A stretch of 64,000 nt of DNA from NCBI RefSeq assembly GCF_002300165.1, contig NZ_MLCE01000019.1, positions 248,001-312,000 of the forward strand, written 5' to 3'. Under the pieces are notes generated by a model that saw only the letters and a program-made list of their open reading frames with translations, was not told the origin of the DNA and did not search any database. This DNA is from Streptomyces sp. Tue6028. Lineage in GTDB: Bacteria; Actinomycetota; Actinomycetes; Streptomycetales; Streptomycetaceae. Positions within the stretch are counted from its first letter, which is position 1. Each line of letters begins with the position of its first letter. The position numbers and the translations under genes were made by a program. Shown here in pieces: positions 41,783 through 51,731 of the stretch.

Positions 41783-42570
41783 GCTCCCTGTCCCTCGCCG
41801 TGCGCGACTCGACCACGATGCTGCGCCGCAATCTGCTGCACGTACGGCGCTACCCGTCCCTGACCCTGAACCTGCTGCTCACGCCGGTCATGCTGCTGTT
41901 GCTCTTCGTCTATGTCTTCGGCGACGTGATGAGCGCGGGCATCGGCAGCGGCGGTGCCGACCGCTCCGAGTACATCGCCTACCTCGTACCCGGCGTCCTG
42001 CTGATGACCGTCGGCGGCACCACGGTCGGCAGCGCGGTGTCCGTCTCCATGGACATGTCCGAGGGCATCATCGCCCGCTTCCGCACGATGGCGATCCACC
42101 GCGGCTCCGTGCTCGTCGGGCATGTCGTCGGCAGTGTGCTGCAGTGCGTGATGAGCGTGCTCCTCGTCGGGGCCGTCGCGGTGGCCATGGGGTTCCGGGC
42201 CACGGACGCCACGGCTCTGGAGTGGATCGCGGCGTTCGGGCTGCTCGTACTGTTCTCCCTGGCGCTCACCTGGATCGCGGTCGGGATGGGCATGGTCAGC
42301 CCGAACGCCGAGGCGGCCAGCAACAACGCGCTGCCGCTGATCTTCCTCCCGCTCATCTCCAGCGCCTTCGTCCCGGTCGACGCGATGCCGGGCTGGTTCC
42401 AGCCGATCGCCGAGTACCAGCCCTTCACCCCCGCCATCGAGACCCTGCGCGGGCTGCTGCTCGGCACCGGGATCGGGCACAACGGATGGCTCGCGGCCGG
42501 CTGGTGCGTGGCTCTGTGCGCACTCGGCTACTTCTGGTCGAAGGCGGTCTTCGACCGCGATCCGAAGTAG
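41779..42570 (+). CDS. ABC-2 type permease, DrrB type
   Basis: A 263-residue membrane protein with six hydrophobic segments and the ABC2 signature near its end (AEAASNNALPLIFLPLISSAFVPVD then PGWFQPIAEYQPFTP). It is coupled by ATGA to the ATPase gene. Together they probably export an amphipathic toxin or lipid-like compound. Confidence 0.9.
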   Translation: MSSLSLAVRDSTTMLRRNLLHVRRYPSLTLNLLLTPVMLLLLFVYVFGDVMSAGIGSGGADRSEYIAYLVPGVLLMTVGGTTVGSAVSVSMDMSEGIIARFRTMAIHRGSVLVGHVVGSVLQCVMSVLLVGAVAVAMGFRATDATALEWIAAFGLLVLFSLALTWIAVGMGMVSPNAEAASNNALPLIFLPLISSAFVPVDAMPGWFQPIAEYQPFTPAIETLRGLLLGTGIGHNGWLAAGWCVALCALGYFWSKAVFDRDPK

Positions 42571-42700
42571 CCGCGGCGACCGCGCGGGCCACCTGTCGCG
42601 GCCCGCACCGCCCCAGGGCGGCGTACCCCGACTCCGCGTCGGCGTGCGCCGCCCCGTCCGTGTGCCCCGACTCCGCGTCGGCGCCGCCCTCTCGGCCTTC

Positions 42701-44140
<1,440 letters not shown>

Positions 44141-44199
44141 TCAACGAGATTGCGTAGGTGCAGGTCCTGGCCTCGGCGGACGATTGTGCGGCACTGACC

Positions 44200-44219
44200 G
44201 GGCCTTGCCGCAAGGCCCC
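44200..44219 (-). promoter_or_regulatory. rifamycin-associated element (RAE)-like inverted repeat
   Basis: Minus strand gggccttgc-g-gcaaggccc, a 9-1-9 perfect inverted repeat about 70 bp upstream of rox. It agrees with the 19-bp RAE described upstream of actinomycete rifamycin-inactivating genes (as I recall it, ggggcttgcggcaaggccc). Confidence 0.75.
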
Positions 44220-44241
44220 CTGTGCGCTATACGTTGAGAGT

Positions 44242-44265
44242 GGCAAGGAGCAGGTACTCCTTGCC
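44242..44265. terminator. 9-bp stem hairpin between GNAT and rox
   Basis: ggcaaggag-caggta-ctccttgcc, perfect stem with a 6-base loop. It probably terminates the GNAT transcript before the rox promoter. Confidence 0.5.
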
Positions 44266-44384
44266 CTTCGTCGTCTCCGGACCCCTTCTCGTCCCAGGCA
44301 CGTTCTCGTCCCGGGAACCGTTCCCGCCGCCGGGGCCGCCCCCGTCTTCCGGGCCGTGCCCGGCGGGTGTCCGCCGCCGGGCGG

Positions 44385-44927
44385 CTACGCCGTCCACTCC
44401 TCCTTCAGGAGTCCGAACAGCACCTCGTCGTGCCAGGTGTCGCCCACGCGTACGGCGGCCCTGCGACGGCCCTCCTCGACGAAACCGGCCGCGCGGAAGG
44501 CGCGGATGGCGCGCTCGTTGCCGCTCCAGGTCTCCAGGTCGACGCGGCGCAGGCGGCAGGCGCCGAAGAGGTGGCCCAGCAGCAGACGCAGCGCCTCGGA
44601 GCCGTAGCCGCCGCCCCAGCGGTCCCGTTCACCGATGGTGATGCCGACCGTCGCCCGGCCGGTGAACGGGTTGAGGTCGCGGTAGTCGGCCATGCCGATC
44701 GCACGGCCGTCGGCCAGGTCCTCCACGGTGAACGTGCACTCGGAACGCGGGTCGTCGCGGAGCCGGACCTCGTGGAAGGACGCCAGGGCCTCCCGTGTGA
44801 CGGGGCCGAACTGCGGATTGCCGCCGGTGGCCCAGTGCACGACCTCGGGGTCGTTCCGCCAGCGCACGTGTGCGTCCAGGTCCTCGGCGCTCAGCGCTCG
44901 CAGTCGTACCGACTTGCCTTCGATCAT
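44385..44927 (-). CDS. GNAT-family N-acetyltransferase (RimJ/RimL-like)
   Basis: A 180-residue acetyltransferase: VRLRALSAEDLDAHVRWRNDPEVV start, then the acetyl-CoA loop region RDRWGGGYGSEALRLLLGHLF and NERAIRAFRAAGFVEEGRRR at the C-terminus. It is the RimJ/RimL type that often modifies small amines, antibiotics or N-termini. Substrate not inferable. Confidence 0.85.
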   Translation of the reverse strand: MIEGKSVRLRALSAEDLDAHVRWRNDPEVVHWATGGNPQFGPVTREALASFHEVRLRDDPRSECTFTVEDLADGRAIGMADYRDLNPFTGRATVGITIGERDRWGGGYGSEALRLLLGHLFGACRLRRVDLETWSGNERAIRAFRAAGFVEEGRRRAAVRVGDTWHDEVLFGLLKEEWTA

Positions 44928-44934
44928 GGGGTGA

Positions 44935-45780
44935 TCATATGGACCGGCGGCCTGAGCCCGGGGCCGTCGGCGAGGCCGGAGAGCCGTCCCGGCCGACGTG
45001 CTCCGCCAGGAAGTCCTCCCACGTCCGCTTCCCGGTGTCCGCCCCGTCGAGCGTGAGGTTGTCGCCCGCCCGGTAGGCGCGGCCCGCCTTGCCGGGTATG
45101 CGGACCGGCATCGTCGGACGGCGCTTCCCGGACGCCTTCAGGTATCCGCGGGCCAGGTCGCCGAGGCCGTACACCTCGGGTCCCGCGAGGTCGGGCACCA
45201 GCCCGGAGGGTCCGCCGAGGGCGAGTTCCGCGATGCGGGCCGCCACGTCACGCGCGTCGACCGGCTGGAGGCGCAGCCCGCCCGGCACCGGGAAGACGGG
45301 CGACTTCGCCATCGCCCGCACCGTCTTCAGGGTCAGTTCGTGGAACTGGGCCGCCCGCAGCGTCGTCCACGGCAGCCCCGACTCGGCCACCGCCCGCTCG
45401 GCGGCCAGCTTCGACCTGAGCCAGGCCAGCGGCACCCGGTCCGCGCCGATGACCGAGATGAAGACGAAGTGCCCTACGTCCGCGGACCGCGCGGCCCGGA
45501 CCAGGTTGCGGGTCGCGATGTCGTCGCCCTTGGGACCGCCCGCGAGGTGCACCACGGTGCCGACCCCTTCCAGCGCCGGCCCGATCCCCTCGCCGTCGAG
45601 CAGGTCCACGGCCACGTGGTCGACGCCCTCGGCGTCCGCACCTCCCGCTCCGCCGGTGGGCCGGCCGTGCCGGCTGAGCACCCGCACCTCGCGCCCCGCC
45701 TCGCGCAGCAGCGGGACGACGAGCCGTCCGAGCGTGCCCGTACCGCCCGTGACCAGGATGATCGACGTGTCGAAAGCCAT
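44935..45780 (-). CDS. atypical NAD(P)-binding SDR (NmrA-like)
   Basis: A 281-residue protein with an N-terminal Rossmann motif VTGGTGTLGR and the atypical SDR layout (VVHLAGGPKGDD; FVFISVIGADRVPLAWLRSKLAAERAV with Tyr replaced). ATG with AAGGAGTGG upstream. It is divergent from the ECF sigma gene, the usual genomic partner arrangement of ECF41 sigmas, and probably its target. Confidence 0.85.
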   Translation of the reverse strand: MAFDTSIILVTGGTGTLGRLVVPLLREAGREVRVLSRHGRPTGGAGGADAEGVDHVAVDLLDGEGIGPALEGVGTVVHLAGGPKGDDIATRNLVRAARSADVGHFVFISVIGADRVPLAWLRSKLAAERAVAESGLPWTTLRAAQFHELTLKTVRAMAKSPVFPVPGGLRLQPVDARDVAARIAELALGGPSGLVPDLAGPEVYGLGDLARGYLKASGKRRPTMPVRIPGKAGRAYRAGDNLTLDGADTGKRTWEDFLAEHVGRDGSPASPTAPGSGRRSI

Positions 45781-45859
45781 TGCCACTCCTTGTTCCATGA
45801 GGGCCGGGACGATCGGATTCCGGTGCCCTCAACGGGTTTTCGGTGTTCTACTTCGCTGA

Positions 45860-45884
45860 CACGCCGCGCGAAGGGAATGTGACA
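45860..45884 (-). promoter_or_regulatory. possible ECF41-type promoter for the SDR gene
   Basis: Minus-strand TGTCACA (45884-45878) is followed 14 bp later by CGTG at 45863-45860. ECF41 promoters are described as TGTCACA with a CGTC-type -10, so the -10 is imperfect here. Confidence 0.35.
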
Positions 45885-45886
45885 CG

Positions 45887-46816
45887 GTGGGCGAGAGCGC
45901 ATGGCCGGCCGAGTGGTTCGAGGGGCACCGGACGCATCTGCGGGCCGTCGCGTACCGGATGCTCGGGTCGGTGAGCGAGGCGGAGGACGCCGTCCAGGAG
46001 ACCTGGTTGCGGGCCGACCGCGCCGGCACCGACGGCGTGGGGAACCCGGCAGGCTGGCTGACCACGATCGTGACGCGGGTGTGCCTCAACATGCTCCGCA
46101 CCCGTAAGGCGCGGCGCGAGGAACCCCTCGGCCTCCGGGCGGTCGACGCACCCCTCCCGCCCGAGGACGGCGGCGACCCCGAGGAGGAGGCCGCGCTCGC
46201 CGACTCGGTCGGCGTCGCGATGCTCGTGGTCCTGGACACGCTCTCCCCGGCCGAGCGGCTCGCCTTCGTACTGCACGACATGTTCGCCGTGCCCTTCGAC
46301 GAGATCGGCCCGATGCTGGAGAAGTCCCCCGCCGCGGTACGGCAGCTCGCCAGCCGCGCCCGGCGCCGGGTGAAAGGGGTCTCTCCCCTGCCGGACGCCG
46401 ATCTGACGCGCCGTCGGCGGGTCGTCGAGGCCTTCCTGGCCGCCACCCGCGGCGGGAACTTCGACGCCCTGGTCGCCCTGCTCCACCCGGACGTGGTCCT
46501 GCACGCCGACGCGTCCGTCATCCCCACGCCCGCACCGGTCGTCGTCAGCGGTGCCGTCCCCGTCGCCGAGGGCGCGATGGCCGCCACCGGCCGCGCCCGC
46601 TTCACCGGCGTCGCCCTCCTCGACGGCACGGTCGGCCTGACCATGGCTCCCTTCGGCCGCCTCGCCCTGGTCCTCGCCTTCGACTTCGCGGACGACGGCC
46701 GCGTCACCGCGATCCGCGTCATCGCCGACCCGGACCGGCTGCGCGAGGTCGAGGTCGCGGTTCCGCAGGACCGCGCGCAGCCGGAGGACCCCACGGCTCG
46801 GGAGGAGACCTCGTGA
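45887..46816 (+). CDS. ECF41-type sigma factor with SnoaL-like C-terminus
   Basis: A 309-residue sigma factor: region 2 at ~12-75 (LRAVAYRMLGSVSEAEDAVQETWLR), region 4 at ~105-160 (ERLAFVLHDMFAVPFDEIGPMLEKSPAAVRQLASRARRRV) and a SnoaL-like extension (~175-290) that acts as a built-in regulator in ECF41 proteins instead of a separate anti-sigma. VIADPDRLREV near the end resembles the conserved NPDKL-type element. GTG start with AAGGGA. Confidence 0.88.
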   Translation: MGESAWPAEWFEGHRTHLRAVAYRMLGSVSEAEDAVQETWLRADRAGTDGVGNPAGWLTTIVTRVCLNMLRTRKARREEPLGLRAVDAPLPPEDGGDPEEEAALADSVGVAMLVVLDTLSPAERLAFVLHDMFAVPFDEIGPMLEKSPAAVRQLASRARRRVKGVSPLPDADLTRRRRVVEAFLAATRGGNFDALVALLHPDVVLHADASVIPTPAPVVVSGAVPVAEGAMAATGRARFTGVALLDGTVGLTMAPFGRLALVLAFDFADDGRVTAIRVIADPDRLREVEVAVPQDRAQPEDPTAREETS

Positions 46817-46935
46817 CCCGGGGAGGTGACGCAAGGAAATACCCCTCCAGGGAAAAGCAGGCCGGCCGGGCCGGAATGCCCTGGTGCTGAAATACGGCAT
46901 TGCGTCGGCGCGGCACATTCCTTTAATGTGCTCCC

Positions 46936-46992
46936 ATGACTGCCGGGTCGGCCTTGTGCCGTGAGCGAGTTGGTTGCCCGGCCTCCGAGTGA
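46936..46992 (+). CDS. possible 18-residue Cys-containing leader peptide
   Basis: ATG to TGA encodes 18 residues (MTAGSALCRERVGCPASE) directly downstream of a palindrome and 5 bp before an intrinsic-terminator-like hairpin. This layout is that of a transcription attenuator, but no antiterminator pairing was worked out and no ribosome site is strong. Confidence 0.3.
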   Translation: MTAGSALCRERVGCPASE

Positions 46993-46997
46993 GGCCG

Positions 46998-47030
46998 GGG
47001 CGGGGTAGAGCCCCGCCCTCCCCTTCTTTT
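46998..47030 (+). terminator. hairpin with T-rich tail
   Basis: gggcgggg-tagag-ccccgccc then tccccttctttt; one of the few stems in the window followed by a T run. It may terminate the sigma gene transcript or act as an attenuator. Confidence 0.55.
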
Positions 47031-47276
47031 CCGTACGCCGTCCGCGTAGGCCCTCCGCCTGCGGCGGCATCCCCGTGCGACACCGTCCGACCGCGTCCTC
47101 GCAGGGCGTCCCCGGACCGTCGTGTCTCCGTACGGCCCTTCCGTACGTCTTCCACGCGCGCCCCTGCGCAGGGCTCCGTCCCCTTCGGCGCGCACCTTCA
47201 CACGCATTTCCACAACCGCGTGCCCGAATGCGCCACGCGGCAATTCGACCTACCCGAAAAAGGGAGTGGGAAAAGA

Positions 47277-48137
47277 ATGCCCAACGAGTTCAACCAGCGG
47301 ATCGTCGAGGAATTCCGGGCCAACGGCGGACGGGTCGGCGGCCCTTTCGAGAAGGCCCGGCTGCTCCTGCTGACGACCACCGGTGCCCGGACGGGCGCCC
47401 CGCACACGACCCCCCTCGGCTACTACCCCGACGGGGGCGAGCAGGTCCTCGTCATCGCCTCGGCCGGCGGCGCGCCCCGCCACCCGGACTGGTACCGCAA
47501 TCTCCTCGCGCACCCCCGCGTCACCGTCGAGGACGGCGTCTTCGTCTACGAGGCGGAGGCCCACGTGCTCGAACGCCCGGAACGCGACCGTGTCTTCGCG
47601 CGCGCGGTGGAGGCGGACCCGGGGTGGGCGGAGTACCAGGCGAAGACCGACCGGGTGATTCCCGTCGTCGCGCTCCGCGCGATTCCGAAGGACGGCCCGC
47701 CGCAGATGAACGCGGGTTCCATGGCCGAGGGGCTGAAGGTGGTCCACGACGCCTTCCGGCGCGAACTCGCCCTGATCCGGGAGGAGGTGACACGGCAGGG
47801 GGCGGCGCTGGGCGCCCAGCTGCGCGTCAACTGCCTCACCCTCTGCCAGGGTCTGCACAACCACCACACCGGTGAGGGCCTCGGCATCTTCCCGATGCTC
47901 GCCCACCGCCACCCCCGGCTCGCCCCCGTCCTGGACCGGCTGCGCCGGGAACACGAGCGGATCGCGGAGCTCCTCGAAGAGCTGCGCCGGGTCGTCGCGG
48001 CACCCGATACCGGGCCCGGCCGCGTACGCTCCGACGTGGAACGCCTCACGACCGCACTGGAAGCCCATCTGACCTACGAGGAGGAGCACTTGATTCCCCT
48101 CCTGGCCGCACCGGCCGCTCCGGGGGCGCCGCGGTGA
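47277..48137 (+). CDS. deazaflavin-dependent nitroreductase fused to a hemerythrin domain
   Basis: A 286-residue two-domain protein. Residues ~1-140 are an F420-binding split-barrel Ddn-type domain (GGPFEKARLLLLTTTGARTG, PDWYRNLLAHPRVTVE). Residues ~145-280 are a hemerythrin HHE four-helix domain with iron-ligand motifs NHHTGEG, REHERIAELLEEL and YEEEHLIPLL. It could couple O2/NO/iron sensing to F420H2 redox chemistry. ATG with AAAGGGAG upstream. The stop overlaps the SDR start (GTGA). Confidence 0.82.
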   Translation: MPNEFNQRIVEEFRANGGRVGGPFEKARLLLLTTTGARTGAPHTTPLGYYPDGGEQVLVIASAGGAPRHPDWYRNLLAHPRVTVEDGVFVYEAEAHVLERPERDRVFARAVEADPGWAEYQAKTDRVIPVVALRAIPKDGPPQMNAGSMAEGLKVVHDAFRRELALIREEVTRQGAALGAQLRVNCLTLCQGLHNHHTGEGLGIFPMLAHRHPRLAPVLDRLRREHERIAELLEELRRVVAAPDTGPGRVRSDVERLTTALEAHLTYEEEHLIPLLAAPAAPGAPR

Positions 48138-48811
48138 TCGCACTCGTCACCGGCGCCAACCGCGGGATCGGGCGCGAGGTCGCCCGGCAGCTCGCCGCCG
48201 CCGGGCACACCGTCCTCGTGACCGCCCGTTCGGCCGAATCAGCCGCCGAGGCGGCACGGGCCGTCGGCCCGGACGCCCGCCCCCTGCGCCTCGACGTCAC
48301 CTCCGAGGCCGACATCACCGCCCTCGCCCGGGACCTCGACGCCCTCGGTGTCCTCGATGTCCTCGTCAACAACGCGGCGATCACGTACGACACCTGGCAG
48401 CGAGCGGCCACCGCCGACCTCGACGTCGTCCGGGAGGCCGCAGAGACGAACCTCTACGGTCCCTGGCGGCTGACCCAGGCGCTGCTCCCCCTGCTCCGCG
48501 CGAGCGCGCACCCGCGGATCGTGAACGTGTCCAGCGAGGCCGCGTCCCTCGCGGGCATGGGCGGGGGGACGCCCGCCTACTCCGCGTCCAAGGTGGCCCT
48601 CAACGCCCTCACCCGCATGCTCGCCGCCGAACTGCGCGGCGACGGCGTGCTGGTGAACGCCGTCTGCCCGGGCTGGGTGGCCACCGACATGGGCGGCCCG
48701 GGCGGGCGTCCCGTCGAGGAGGGCGCCGCGAGCGTCGTCTGGGCGGCCACCCTCCCCGACGACGGCCCGACCGGCGGCTTCTTCCGCGACGGCCGCCCCC
48801 TGCCCTGGTGA
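48134..48811 (+). CDS. short-chain dehydrogenase/reductase
   Basis: A 225-residue classical SDR: TGANRGIG nucleotide motif, LDVLVNNAAIT, catalytic Ser (VNVSSEAASLAG) and YxxxK in YSASKVALNAL; it ends VCPGWVATDMGG. GTG start overlaps the stop of the preceding fusion gene, so they are co-expressed. Substrate unknown. Confidence 0.9.
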   Translation: MIALVTGANRGIGREVARQLAAAGHTVLVTARSAESAAEAARAVGPDARPLRLDVTSEADITALARDLDALGVLDVLVNNAAITYDTWQRAATADLDVVREAAETNLYGPWRLTQALLPLLRASAHPRIVNVSSEAASLAGMGGGTPAYSASKVALNALTRMLAAELRGDGVLVNAVCPGWVATDMGGPGGRPVEEGAASVVWAATLPDDGPTGGFFRDGRPLPW

Positions 48812-48860
48812 GCTGAACCGGCCACGCCTCCCCGGTGGCCGCCGCTCGCCGGCGGCGGGC

Positions 48861-50921
48861 TCACCAGGGCAGCGGCCGCGCGTGGACGACGTCCAGCCGT
48901 GACACGGCCCGGGTCAGCACCACGTACAGCCGGTGCAGCCCGCGGGCCTCGGCCTCCGCGACGGCGGCCGGTTCGACGGCCACGACGTGGTCGTACTCGA
49001 GTCCCTTGGCGAGGCCGGCCGGCACCACCGCGACGCGTGCGCCCAGCTCGTCGGGACCCGACGCCCCGATGCCCGCGGCGGTCAGCGCCTCCCGCACCCG
49101 TCCGGCGTCCTCGTCCGCGGCGATGACCCCGACGGAGCCCTCCAGCGCGAGCGCGGCGCGGACCGCGTCGACGGTCGCGGGCAGCACATCGGGCACGGGC
49201 CGGATCGTCACCGCGCCGTCGCGGCGCAGGGCCCGGGCGGGCGGCACCGCCACGTCGAGCCGGTCCAGCAGCCGGTTGGCGATCTCGACGACGGCGCCCG
49301 GCACCCGGAAGCCGGTCGTCAGCGGCACGACGGCGGCGCCCGACTTCCCCAGATGGGCGAGGAGTTCGCCCCAGTCGCGCGCCGCCCAGGGCGTGGTGCC
49401 CTGCGCGAGGTCCCCGAGCACGGTCAGCGATCCGAAGGCGGCCCGCCGCGCGATGGCCCGGCACTCCATGGGCGACAGGTCCTGCGCCTCGTCGATGACG
49501 ACATGGCCGTACCCCTCGGGGTGTTCCACGAGTCCGGCGATCTCGTCGAGCAGGACGAGGTCGGCGGCGGACCAGCGTGCGGACTTGTGGGAGCGCGGCG
49601 GCTTCGCCCACAGGACCGCCTTCTGCTCGTCGGCGTCGAGGATCCCGTCGGCCGCCTCCGCCAGCGCGTCCGCGTCGGTGAGGATCCGGGTGAGCACCTC
49701 CTCCGGGCGCTGCCGGGGCCACACCGCGTCGACGTAGGCGGTGACCGGCCGGGCCCGCGCGATCTTCTGTGCCCACGCGTTGGTCTGCGGTCCGGAGCGC
49801 CGCTCGGCCTGTTCCCGCACATGACGCACGACCCGCGTCCGCACGCGCTCACGGCCGACGGCGTACGGCGGTTCCTCGGCCCGCACGTCGTCCACGATGC
49901 GCCGGAGCGCGCCGTCCGGGACGCGCCAGCGGTACGAGCCGTCGGGCACCGCCAGCGACTCGACGGGCCCGCCGACCGCGCCGTACAGGGCCCGGTGCAG
50001 CACCCGGGCCATCCGTGCGTCGTGCTTGACGACCGCGGCACGCTCGTCGTCCCGACCGGTCACCGGGTGCCGGGCGATCTCGTCCCCGACGGTCGACTGG
50101 CGCACCCCCGTCTCGCCGAGCGCGGGCAGCACCTCCGAGATGTACGAGAGGAAGGTGCGGTTGGGGCCGAGGATGAGCAGTCCGCCGCGGCGGATGCGCT
50201 GCGGATGCGTGTAGAGCAGGTACGCGGCCCGGTGCAGGCCGACGGCCGTCTTGCCGGTGCCGGGGGCGCCCTGCACACAGACCGAGTCGGTGAGGTCACC
50301 GCGTACGAGATCGTCCTGGTCGGGCTGGATGGTCGCGGCGATGTCGCGCATGGGGCCGATGCGGGGGCGCTCGATCTCGCCCGTGAGGATCCGGCTGTCG
50401 TGCGTCTGCCCCGCTCCGACGTGCTCGTCCTCCAGCCCCGTGAGGTCGGTGGAGTCGCCCCGGCTGCCGGGGGCCCAGCCGAAGCGGCGCCGGACCGCGA
50501 CGCCCTGCGGGTCGTGGGCGCCCGCCTGGTAGAAGGCGCGGGAGACGGGCGCGCGCCAGTCGACGACGAGGGGCGGGGCGGCGGGGTGCTCGGTGATCCG
50601 CAGCCGTCCGATGTGGTAGCTCTGCCCGGCGTGTTCGCCGGCCTGCGCGCCGGTGCGCTCGAAGTCCAGCTTGCCGAAGAACAGCGGCCCGTGGGGCAGT
50701 TCGCGCATCTCCTTCGCCCGGCTGCGGAGCCGGTATCCGAGCACTTCGGCGTCGGCGCCGGAGGCGGAGACGTCCTCGCCGGTGAAGACCTGCTCCTGCG
50801 CGCCCTCGACCATGGCGGCGAGGGCGGCGCGGCAGGTGTCGTGGTAGGCGCGCTCGCGGTCGAGGGAGCCGCGGAGGGACGGGGCGCCGGGCTGTGCGGA
50901 GGCAGGGTCGGGTGGCGTCAT
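48861..50921 (-). CDS. HelD-like UvrD-superfamily ATPase (RNA-polymerase recycling type)
   Basis: A 686-residue protein with Walker A QGAPGTGKTAVGLHR (~235), a VIDEAQDLSP Walker B and the C-terminal YVVLTRA motif of UvrD-like enzymes, but a HelD-type N-terminus (RERAYHDTCRAALAAMVEGAQEQV...LPHGPLFFGKLDFE, PLVVDWRAPVSRAFYQA). HelD proteins remove stalled RNA polymerase; some actinobacterial HelR forms protect against rifampicin. This gene lies only ~4.7 kb from rox, but no RAE is visible upstream. Confidence 0.85.
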   Translation of the reverse strand: MTPPDPASAQPGAPSLRGSLDRERAYHDTCRAALAAMVEGAQEQVFTGEDVSASGADAEVLGYRLRSRAKEMRELPHGPLFFGKLDFERTGAQAGEHAGQSYHIGRLRITEHPAAPPLVVDWRAPVSRAFYQAGAHDPQGVAVRRRFGWAPGSRGDSTDLTGLEDEHVGAGQTHDSRILTGEIERPRIGPMRDIAATIQPDQDDLVRGDLTDSVCVQGAPGTGKTAVGLHRAAYLLYTHPQRIRRGGLLILGPNRTFLSYISEVLPALGETGVRQSTVGDEIARHPVTGRDDERAAVVKHDARMARVLHRALYGAVGGPVESLAVPDGSYRWRVPDGALRRIVDDVRAEEPPYAVGRERVRTRVVRHVREQAERRSGPQTNAWAQKIARARPVTAYVDAVWPRQRPEEVLTRILTDADALAEAADGILDADEQKAVLWAKPPRSHKSARWSAADLVLLDEIAGLVEHPEGYGHVVIDEAQDLSPMECRAIARRAAFGSLTVLGDLAQGTTPWAARDWGELLAHLGKSGAAVVPLTTGFRVPGAVVEIANRLLDRLDVAVPPARALRRDGAVTIRPVPDVLPATVDAVRAALALEGSVGVIAADEDAGRVREALTAAGIGASGPDELGARVAVVPAGLAKGLEYDHVVAVEPAAVAEAEARGLHRLYVVLTRAVSRLDVVHARPLPW

Positions 50922-50957
50922 TCCACCCAGGATAGCGGAATGCGTTACCGAGTTAAA

Positions 50958-51599
50958 TTATTTACTTGGTTGTACAGGCTGGGCCAGCTCGGGCAGCCCT
51001 GCCGCCAGCCGCGCGAACGCCCGCTCGGCGGCGGCGACGGCATCCCCCCGCACCTGCGCCACCGTCTCCCCGTCCGCGATCCGCCGCCAGTTCTCCAGCG
51101 CGAGGATGCGCCGCACCGCGGTGATCTGCCCGGCCGCCAGCCGCGCGTCGAGGCCGCCGCCCAGGGCCTCGGCGAGCGCCCCCTCGGACCGCTCCAGGTA
51201 CTCGTACAGCCGCGCCACCAGCGACGGCGTGCCGTAGAGCAGCCGGAGGTAGGCGAGAACGGCGGGGTGGTCGTTGAGCCCGGTGACGGGGTCGAGCCGC
51301 CCGAGCCCGTCCAGGAAGTGCGCACGCAGCGCGCCGATCACGGACTGCCCCTCCGGACGGCCGGCGACCACCTGCGCCGCCTCCGTCTCGTGGTCGGCGA
51401 ACCGGTACAGCACGAGGTCCTCCTTGGACGGGAAGTACCGGAAGAGGGTCGGCTTGGAGATCTCGGCGGCGGCCGCCACCTCGGCCACCGAGACGGCGTC
51501 GAACCCCTTCTCCAGGAACATTCCGATCGCGATCTCGGAGACGTCCTCGTACATCCGCTGCCTTTTGCGCTCGCGCAGTCCGGTCTCACCCATGGTCAT
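50958..51599 (-). CDS. TetR-family transcriptional regulator
   Basis: A 213-residue regulator with an N-terminal TetR HTH (~22-62; AIGMFLEKGFDAVSVAEVAAAAEISKPTLFRYFPSKEDL) and a helical C-terminal domain. It is divergent from the quinone-reductase gene at 51732. Start may be ATG 51599 or 51593; neither has a clear ribosome site. Confidence 0.85.
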   Translation of the reverse strand: MTMGETGLRERKRQRMYEDVSEIAIGMFLEKGFDAVSVAEVAAAAEISKPTLFRYFPSKEDLVLYRFADHETEAAQVVAGRPEGQSVIGALRAHFLDGLGRLDPVTGLNDHPAVLAYLRLLYGTPSLVARLYEYLERSEGALAEALGGGLDARLAAGQITAVRRILALENWRRIADGETVAQVRGDAVAAAERAFARLAAGLPELAQPVQPSK

Positions 51600-51637
51600 G
51601 AGCGTACGCACCACCGGGGCCGCCCAGGGACGACGCT

Positions 51638-51668
51638 TGACCTCAACCGGACTTGAGGTCGAAGACTG
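51638..51668 (+). promoter_or_regulatory. SoxR-box promoter of the quinone-reductase-like gene
   Basis: CCTCAA-ccggac-TTGAGG (51641-51658) is an 18-bp palindrome with the same layout as the SoxR operator. It lies inside a promoter with -35 TTGACC (51638) and a -10-like aagact (51663) separated by 19 bp, the overlong spacer that MerR-family activators such as SoxR need. Confidence 0.7.
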
Positions 51669-51731
51669 CGGGCAGTGATCGACGGCTCGTCCCGAGTCGA
51701 CCCGACGGAAGATCCTGCTGAGGAGTGACCC

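Larger units (their letters stand above)
46817..47276. other. 460-bp leader region before the Ddn-hemerythrin gene
   Basis: It contains a 7-5-7 palindrome gcacatt-ccttt-aatgtgc (46913-46931), an 18-codon ORF and a hairpin with a T-rich tail (46998-47030). 47030-47270 shows nothing I can identify. Confidence 0.5.
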
